From positions 1,853,001-1,917,000 of the forward strand of contig NC_092579.1 of NCBI RefSeq assembly GCF_037975245.1: a DNA stretch of 64,000 nucleotides, given 5' to 3'. Origin of the DNA: Apostichopus japonicus (Eukaryota; Echinodermata; Holothuroidea; Aspidochirotida; Stichopodidae). A program made the position numbers and the translations under genes. How positions within the stretch are numbered: the stretch's first letter is position 1; each line of letters starts with the position of its first letter. Shown here one piece after another: positions 56,479 to 64,000 of this stretch. Under the pieces are notes generated by a model. That model saw only the letters and a program-made list of their open reading frames with translations. It ran no database searches and was not told the origin of the DNA.

Positions 56479-56928
56479 CGAAGTTCGGACACCCTAAGAA
56501 ATACACGATTTTACCATGACAACTTACAGGAAGAGCCAAATTTCACCAAAAATTACGAAGCCACAGTTATTTTCTCTCCAAAATGGCCCGTGTGCAAGAA
56601 ATTACTTACATATTAGTCAATAAAATGACGGAGATCTATGAAGTCTGTTATAATTACTGAAAAAGCAACTGCGCCACCAATTTTATCACCAGCGCCACAC
56701 TGTGGGTTGCGTGTCCGAACTTCGCAATACTCTAGCAAAGAAATACCAGTTCCACAATCACGAAGAATCTTCTTGGAATACAACGTGAAAACAGTTTGCA
56801 GGATAGAAAGTTTGGCCGTGTATCGTACTATAACACAATTCTCCCACCATATCAAGTATATTTTCCGGTGATTTATACCAGAAGATTTAGTTTTGGGGTG
56901 TTTTAAGGCTTAGGTGTCCGAACTTCGA
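56479..56928. mobile_element. Inverted-repeat element (CGAAGTTCGGACACC ends)
   Basis: CGAAGTTCGGACACC (56479-56493) and GGTGTCCGAACTTCG (56914-56928) are perfect 15-bp inverted copies, both followed inward by TAAG, giving a unit of about 450 bp. A third, internal occurrence of the motif (GTGTCCGAACTTCGCA at 56711-56726) lies in the same orientation as the right end. Both strands stay open for about 80 codons at 56613-56871, but no family is recognised. Exact borders and target duplication are unclear. Confidence 0.65.
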
Positions 56929-56940
56929 AGTGACCATGCT

Positions 56941-59900
56941 ACTTGGTAGCGTAGCATGACATATATGGCAAGGCCTCAGGTCAAGTAATTTTTCCTACAC
57001 GCTGTGTTTCAGTCTCCTGTTAATGTTACAAATTTAAATAGAAATGGTTAGTTGTGTGTAAATGTCAAGTGCCATTTGAACCATACCTCTTGGCCTAAAA
57101 GAAGGTCATAGGGCCTTGGCTACTTTGCAACTATATACCACATACAGTACTTAAGGCTGAACCAAGTAGCTAGGCCTGCTATACTCCTGTAGACAGACAA
57201 TGTAGACATTGCCATGTCTAAAAAAGACTGCCTCCCACAGGAAAGACAGCTTGCATTTTTACTCTATAATCCTGTAGCTAATTGAAACTAAGTGAATGCT
57301 TCCCTCACTACATATCTGCTTCAGCCTAGCCTTTTCTTTTTCAACTCATGGCCTTTCCAAATGTATGACCTGCATGCTATGGGTTGCAGACTGTTCTCCA
57401 TTTCTTGCCATTGTAGGGTGAAGGCCTGGCTATAGTTTGTATGATGTATACCAGGACTCATGGACTAGTCGAACCCCAATATTATCAATACTATGGTTGC
57501 AAACATCACAGTATGATGAAAGCAGTACCTTGGTGAACTTGAAACAAGTTTAACTGATTTTCGTCAATGACCAACCTCAATTGGAATTAACTGTGTAAAA
57601 TGGATTGCTGACTGCACATGCATGATGTACAGGAATTTTTCATATGTGGCATTTTTTCACAAATTTCAGGGAGCTTTCCCTCCATTTATACACTTAACAG
57701 CGAAAAACAATTAAAATCTCATACAGGGAACAGGTTGAGATTACAGGGTACTAACTGTGTTTTACAAGCATTCATAAAACATATTGCATTCAATATTTGT
57801 TTGTTGAACATCAATATCTTACAGAACTCTTTGTTATGCACAGGCATCCCCTAAACAGTAGTGTAAACTACTAGCGGCCTAAGTAGACTACTAACAATAA
57901 ACGTGTGGAAATCCCCATCTGAACTTTTTTTGGTCTTTTTCTAGGTACTATCACATACAACAGGAAACCTAAAAGACAAATATAGGAGCATTATAGCTTG
58001 AGGCATTTTCTACATCCCACGGTCATAATTCCCAAAATATTCTAAGTTTGCTGCCATGATTTTTTTTGCAAGTCCTGAGTTTTCAGATTTGAACTCAACA
58101 CAGGTTGTGAGTGGGAGAAACCCGTAGATTTTCATTGCGGAAAAGATAGTTTTGATTAAGGCAATGGCGTGAAGTAACATCACTTGACACTTTCAGTGCG
58201 TCATTTGTAGACGTCAGTTAAAAGACGGTAAATTTACAAAGTCGCTAATTGAGTAGGGGTTTAGAGTTGCAGTGAGGTACTGTATAGGCATACTCTCGCA
58301 CACCTAGCTAGTATATACTGTATGCCTTGTACTACCGGAGTCTTAATGTTACAGAAGCCTATTTTAATGATTCTGCAACATGTTTTACCTTGGTCACTAC
58401 TTTCTTTTGGTAGAAAAAGGTTAAATTTCATACTGCACAGTACATAATTTGTAAAGTGCATTACAAAGCACCATGCATTGGCCTTATAACCTTAGTTTAC
58501 AGAAAGTAAGTGATGTTGTAGTTTTGTACTATACTATAGGAATAGAGACTAACGAACTAATATTTCGAGTGAAATTTGGCTTTTTGATGATTAAATTTGT
58601 AGTCACGGTCGCCAAATGGCAAGAAAACTTATAAAAATAATTGAGGCCTGATGTATACAGTTAATTACTTTTCGCTCTTGCTTTTAATTCAGTAGACCTT
58701 TGCACTGATACATGTAGAGTTGTCGCAATTTTGACAGGTCTTTGTTTAGATTGACAAGTATGTTGCAAAAGCAGGAAATTATGCCCATGAGTTGTCAGTG
58801 CTTTCAAAACAGGAAACACTTCAAAATACAACATTAATGTTTGTATACAGAATAAATTTGAGAATGCACAACCCCCCTGTTCTGTAGTTTATTTACAGTC
58901 TGAGAAGCCCTTTGGGTTTAGTTCTCATCACTAACATCATTCCACATGTAAATACTTTTATTTATGAAATAACTATACTGTAGTTTAGGTAAGTTTAGTT
59001 CAGTTCTGTTTGGCTGAGAACAGGCTTACAGGGTCATGTGATAGCATCATGCCTTCAAGTTTGGGCAAGTCTTCAGAGAATTGCAATTTTCAAATCCATT
59101 CCTCCCCCCTGGATCACCATTTAACATCTCCATTTGATGGGCTATAAAAGAATGAACCCCAGCGTCTGACCACTTTCTCAAACATCGAGGGAGGTGAAAG
59201 CACTCCATCATACATCAGTGCAGTGTTGTCATTGTGAGCAAAGTTGTTTGCAAAACTAGTGAGGAACCAACTCACCTTTTTGAAAGTCAAACTCACCAGA
59301 AATAGCAATATACACAAAAGACTCAACACCACCACCTACCAAGAGCAGCAATGTTTTGTGTAGGTCAAAAGAATGTGGCTGCTGTTAAAATCTTGTTCCA
59401 GGCGTCTAATGATTTGGAGGACAGGCATTTATAACGTTAAAAACAAGATGGGAGAAAAATAATGTAGATGTACTGTGTTAAAGAACCTTGCTTGCAAGTT
59501 CTAAAACTATATGTACAGACCTTTTAGGCTTCTAACATCATGCACTTGCTCCTGATCAAGTGATGCCTTTAATAATTTACTGCAACTATCTCATCTTCTC
59601 TGTCTCCCTCACTATCTTGGGTGTCGTTCTTGCCTGAATTGGTTCATTCAATTTGTCAAATCTTGTAACGAACATTTTGGTGCTTTCACTCCAGCATGTT
59701 ACTCTGTCTTTCTCATATGACTTTCACCAGTCAACTCTCGTTGACTCATCCATAAAACATTAACATAATTGTTTTCAAAATATACATCAGTCAATAGCAT
59801 ACTCATTGGAATCAACATAATGAGCAGCTTAAAAAATTACGACGAGACAGCTGGCAAGAGGGATACATGAAAAGAACTCAAAGTTATAGTGCAGTACTTA

Positions 59901-60238
59901 TAATACAAAAGTTAGGAACAGTTTGATAGAGAAGCATGGAAGCAAGCAATACAAAGAAAAAAACATCCTCTTACTCAGGTTAACTTGCCTCACTCAGCAA
60001 GACTGCAACATTAGTGAATTAGTGAATCAGCAAATCCAGTGCAGAGAGCTTTTATACAAGCTATGTGTGTACGTAAAAACTTATTTGATGTAAATATCGT
60101 GTTAAATGTCCATGTTTTTCGAGACATCTTGCATCTGTTAGATTGAACCATTTGTTTTGTAAATAAAGAAATAACAATGTAACTTGTGTTTAAAATTATT
60201 CTGGTTAGAGAACCACTGTACTGAACTAACCACGCATA
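56941..60238. other. Intergenic stretch, no gene recognised
   Basis: Mixed-composition DNA with CTGTAC/CAGTAC words as in the left end of the window. The minus ORF 59114-59335 has a hydrophobic start but no support. No arrays or TIRs were found. Confidence 0.4.
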
Positions 60239-62262
60239 TTGTGAAGAACCACATGATCAACAGATGTGCATGGATTTGTGTGGTGGGATGTATGACATGT
60301 AGAACCATATCAACATATGTGCATGGATTTGTGTGGTGGGATGTGTGACATGAAGAACCACATCAACAGATGTGCATGGATTTCTGTGGTGGTATATGTG
60401 ACATGAAGAACCACATGATCAACAGATGTGCATGGATTTGTGTGGTGGGATGTATGACATGTAGAACCATATCAACAGATGTGCATGGATTTGTATGGTG
60501 TGATATGTGAGATGAAGAACCACATCAACAGATGTGCATGGATTTGTGTGGTGGGATGTGTGACATGAAGAACCACATCAACAGATGTGCATGGATTTGT
60601 GTGGTGGTATATGTGAGATGAAGAACCACATCAACAGATGTGCATGGATTTGTGTGGTGGGATGTGTGACATGAAGAACCACATCAGCAGATGTGCATGG
60701 ATTTGTATGGTGTGATATGTGAGATGAAGAACCACATCAACAGATGTGCATGGATTTGTGTGGTGGGATGTTTGACATAAAGAACCACATCAACAGTTGT
60801 GCATGGATTTGTGTGGTGGGATGTTTGACATGAAGAACCACATCAACATATGTGCATGGATATGTGTGGTGTGATATGTGAGATGAAGAACCACATCAAC
60901 AGATGTGCATGGATTTGTGTGGTGGGATGTTTGACATGAAGAACCACATCAACAGATGTGCATGGATATGTGTGGTGTGATATGTGAGATGAAGAACCAC
61001 ATCAACAGATGTGCATGGATTTGTGTGGTGGGATGTATGACATGTGGAACCATATCAACAGATGTGCATGGATTTGTGTGGTGGGATGTATGACATGTAG
61101 AACCATATCAACAGATGTGCATGAATTTGTGTGGTGGGATGTATGACATGAAGAACCACATCAACAGATGTGCATGGATTTGTGTGGTGGTATATGTGAC
61201 ACAAAGAACCACATCAACAGATGTGCATGGATTTGTGTGGTGGGATGTATGACATGTAGAACCATATCAACAGATGTCTATGGATTTGTGTGGTGGGATG
61301 TATGACATGTAGAACCATATCAACAGATGTGCATGAATTTGTGTGGTGGGATGTATGACATGAAGAACCACATCAACAGATGTGCATGGATTTGTGTGGT
61401 GGTATATGTGACACAAAGAACCACATCAACAGATGTGCATGGATTTGTGTGGTGGGATGTGTGACATGAAGAACCACATCAACAGATGTGCATGGATTTG
61501 TGTGGTGGGATGTGTGACACAAAGAACCACATTAACAGATGTGCATGGATTTGTGTGGTGGGATGTATGACATGAAGAACCACATCAACATATGTGCATG
61601 GATTTGTGTGGTGGGATGTATGACATGTAGAACCATATCAACAGATTTGCATGGATTTGTGTGGTGGGATGTGTGACATGAAGAACCACATCAACAGATG
61701 TGCATGGATTTGTGTGGTGGTATATGTGACACAAAGAACCACATCAACAGATGTGCATGGATTTGTGTGGTGGGATGTGTGACATGAAGAACCACATCAA
61801 CAGATGTGCATGGATTTGTGTGGTGGTATATGTGACACAAAGAACCACATCAACAGATGTGCATGGATTTGTGTGGTGGGATGTGTGACATGAAGAACCA
61901 CATCAACAGATGTGCATGGATTTGTGTGGTGGGATGTTTGACATAAAGAACCACATCAACAGTTGTGCATGGATTTGTGTGGTGGGATGTTTGACATGAA
62001 GAACCACATCAACATATGTGCATGGATATGTGTGGTGTGATATGTGAGATGAAGAACCACATCAACAGATGTGCATGGATTTGTGTGGTGGGATGTTTGA
62101 CATGAAGAACCACATCAACAGATGTGCATGGATATGTGTGGTGTGATAGGTGAGATGAAGAACCACATCAACAGATGTGCATGGATTTGTGTGGTGGGAT
62201 GTGTGACATGAAGAACCACATCAACAGATGTGCATGCATTTGTGTGGTGGGATATGTGACAT
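60239..62262. repeat. 53-bp satellite array, about 38 units, with higher-order structure
   Basis: The unit is exactly 53 bp with blocks GAAGAACCACATCAACAGAT, GTGCATGGATTTGTGTGGTG and GGATGTGTGACAT. Variant units (TATATGTGACACAAAG, GATGTTTGACATAAAG with AACAGTTGTGC, GGATATGTGTGGTGTGATAT) recur at exact multiples of 53: 212, 318 and 106 bp for the CACAAAG type and 1166 bp (22 units) for a multi-unit block. Almost no indels occur apart from GATCAACAG-type extra bases at the left edge (60253, 60417). Confidence 0.95.
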
Positions 62263-64000
62263 GTGCAAGATCAACAGATCAGAAGTACTTTATGACAATT
62301 TTTGATACCACCGAAGCCAAATGCTCTCCTCACATTTAAATAAAAATCACAGGTACATTTATATGCCCTAGGGCAATAAAGGCTGAGCTGCATGTGTTAA
62401 ACTGTAAGGCCCCATCAACATTTGACCACGAGCACAGTGTTGACCGGTGCTCGGCCATTCGAAACCAGCGTTAGACTGGGATCAAGGGAAGGTCAGGATC
62501 TGTGCTCAGTGTTACATAATTTGTAAGGTAAACACAGCTTGGGATTGACTTGGGATCAGCGGTGACCATTACTTCCATTGTCGTTGTTTGTTTCTCACAT
62601 AATCTGAGGCAGTAGAAGCAGCACTGCACATCACAAGGTTGATGGTGTACTGTAGTAAAGAAACCTCAACTTCTTATACATTGAGCTCTGGGTCTAATTT
62701 AATACATATATACATACATACATTCATAGACACATATACAATATCATCGGGACCTTAGTTGCATATCACATGACATTGTCTAGTATTTGACACACACTCA
62801 TCTGTTGGGTCGAGGAGGGAGACTAGAAGTATCTTCAAAAAAATTAAATAGATTGATAGGTCATTTGAGATTGGGTCATGCATGCACCAAAGTAGGATGT
62901 GGAAACTTGGGAAATGAAATAAATTAGGCAGTTACGTGGACAGCAGTCTGCTGAAATGCACAGAGAGTGTCATATGATTCCACTCCCAAAGTGACCTAGA
63001 TCGTATTACAATAGTCTGCACTACAAACAGGAGTACTTTCATGTGGTAACTTCAACGCAATATATGATTCCCGTTTGTATTGACCTTATGTACTGGAAAA
63101 TAAAACCGGAGGTGAATTCTGTGACGCGGTTTCAGTTGTGCTAAAGCTACTACTGTATGCACTGAAGTTTTGATAAGGATTTTGACAACCAAAAGTGAAA
63201 TGCTTTCACAGAGGTAATCAGATTGGGTGCTACCTACAATAAAAAGCTATAAAGTTCACAAATCAGAGTTTGATTACGATATAGGCAAATGATCATGCAC
63301 TTTTTTGTCTGTTTATTAATAGAAGTTGAAAAAGAAAATAAAAGAAGACAGAATTTAAAACGAGTGAGGGTCATTTTTGTGAAAGACAAAGACTGTCTAA
63401 GGAAATTGCCTTCAAATTTAAATCAGAAAGAGAGCATAGTTTGAAAAGTGTTCCGTCTGGCTTTTAAAAACTGCGGAGTAAAGTCCAAAAAGAATGGGGG
63501 AAATATCAGTGAACTGTTCGTGGCATTACATAATTTTATCGGTCCCTTGTATTTCATTAAACAGTTCCTTTCAAGGGTTTAATTCCATGCTATTATACAA
63601 TAAACATCTTTTTTAGCCTGACTGTCAACCCAGAGACCCTCCTATACTTCATCACGGGATCATATGCATACAGTAGCACTGTCTTTATGCACAGGGCTTG
63701 ATGCCTTGATTATAGCATAAGTTTAGTGCTCCTTTATTTAGTACAAATCCTTTATAACACATTACATCATATGGTTCCTTGCTGTTTTGATACACTGTAT
63801 CACCAACTGTGAATGTCCAAGGTACAAATTCTGTACCAAGTGAGCTACATGAAGATTGGGATGTATAGCCTAGTGTTAATGAACTGAGTTGTCATCACAG
63901 GGTTTGCAACAGTTCTAACAATCTCTGCCAATATAAAAGGACACACTGTATATGCTTTATTGACCTGGACTTTGTGGCTAAAGGTAACAGAAAAAGTCTG
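62263..64000. other. Right end of window, no gene recognised
   Basis: Contains a (TACA)n run at about 62702-62727 and no plausible exon with conserved coding sequence. Confidence 0.4.

Noticed and set aside
59114-59335. Minus-strand ORF with an apparent signal peptide or TM start
   Set aside because: The hydrophobic N-terminus alone is weak evidence; no homologue is recognised and no splice partners are seen.
60239-62262. CRISPR-like regular repeat array
   Set aside because: Units are contiguous with no unique spacers, in an animal genome; it is an ordinary satellite.

Overview
This is a 64 kb piece of an animal nuclear genome: AT-rich, intron-rich and crowded with transposable elements and tandem repeats. 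The gene structures and the mix of CR1/L2-like LINEs, a Penelope-like element with GIY-YIG endonuclease, hAT-type and TTAA-flanked MITEs and long (TA)n tracts suggest a marine invertebrate, perhaps a non-vertebrate deuterostome such as an echinoderm. I cannot fix the species from sequence alone. No bacterial operons, tRNA, rRNA or CRISPR arrays were seen.

Two host genes can be built exon by exon with GT-AG borders and continuous phase. (1) Plus strand, 4645-20076: the last five coding exons of a KCTD2/5/17-type BTB-domain gene; its first coding exon lies left of the window or was not found. (2) Minus strand, 27756-48768: a complete six-exon, 474-residue, 12-TM major facilitator protein of the monocarboxylate-transporter (SLC16-like) type, with a 15 kb first intron. 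The two genes converge tail to tail; about 7.7 kb of UTR/intergenic DNA and repeats separates their stop codons.

Layout. 0-4.6 kb: end of a hAT-like MITE, three tandem arrays and a TTAA-flanked MITE. 4.6-20 kb: KCTD exons; intron 4 of the window (13.7-20.0 kb) holds a nearly full-length, decayed antisense LINE that landed inside a 29-bp minisatellite. 20-27.7 kb: KCTD 3' side, minisatellites, a hAT-like MITE and the second TTAA MITE. 27.7-48.8 kb: transporter gene, whose introns carry LINE fragments, hammerhead-like motifs, a GTCA-rich minisatellite and several MITEs. 49.7-52.5 kb: a block of (TA)n tracts into which a truncated Penelope-like element and a hAT-like MITE are inserted. 52.5-64 kb: apparently gene-free, with one more inverted-repeat element and a 2 kb, 53-bp satellite array with higher-order structure.

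The observations most worth following are: a family of at least five MITE copies sharing CA..GGCGT-type ends, with 8-bp target duplications; hammerhead-ribozyme-like cores at or near Penelope remnants; the satellite array with an exact 22-unit higher-order shift; and the transporter's non-canonical TM8, where the usual Asp/Arg pair appears to be Gln/Lys.
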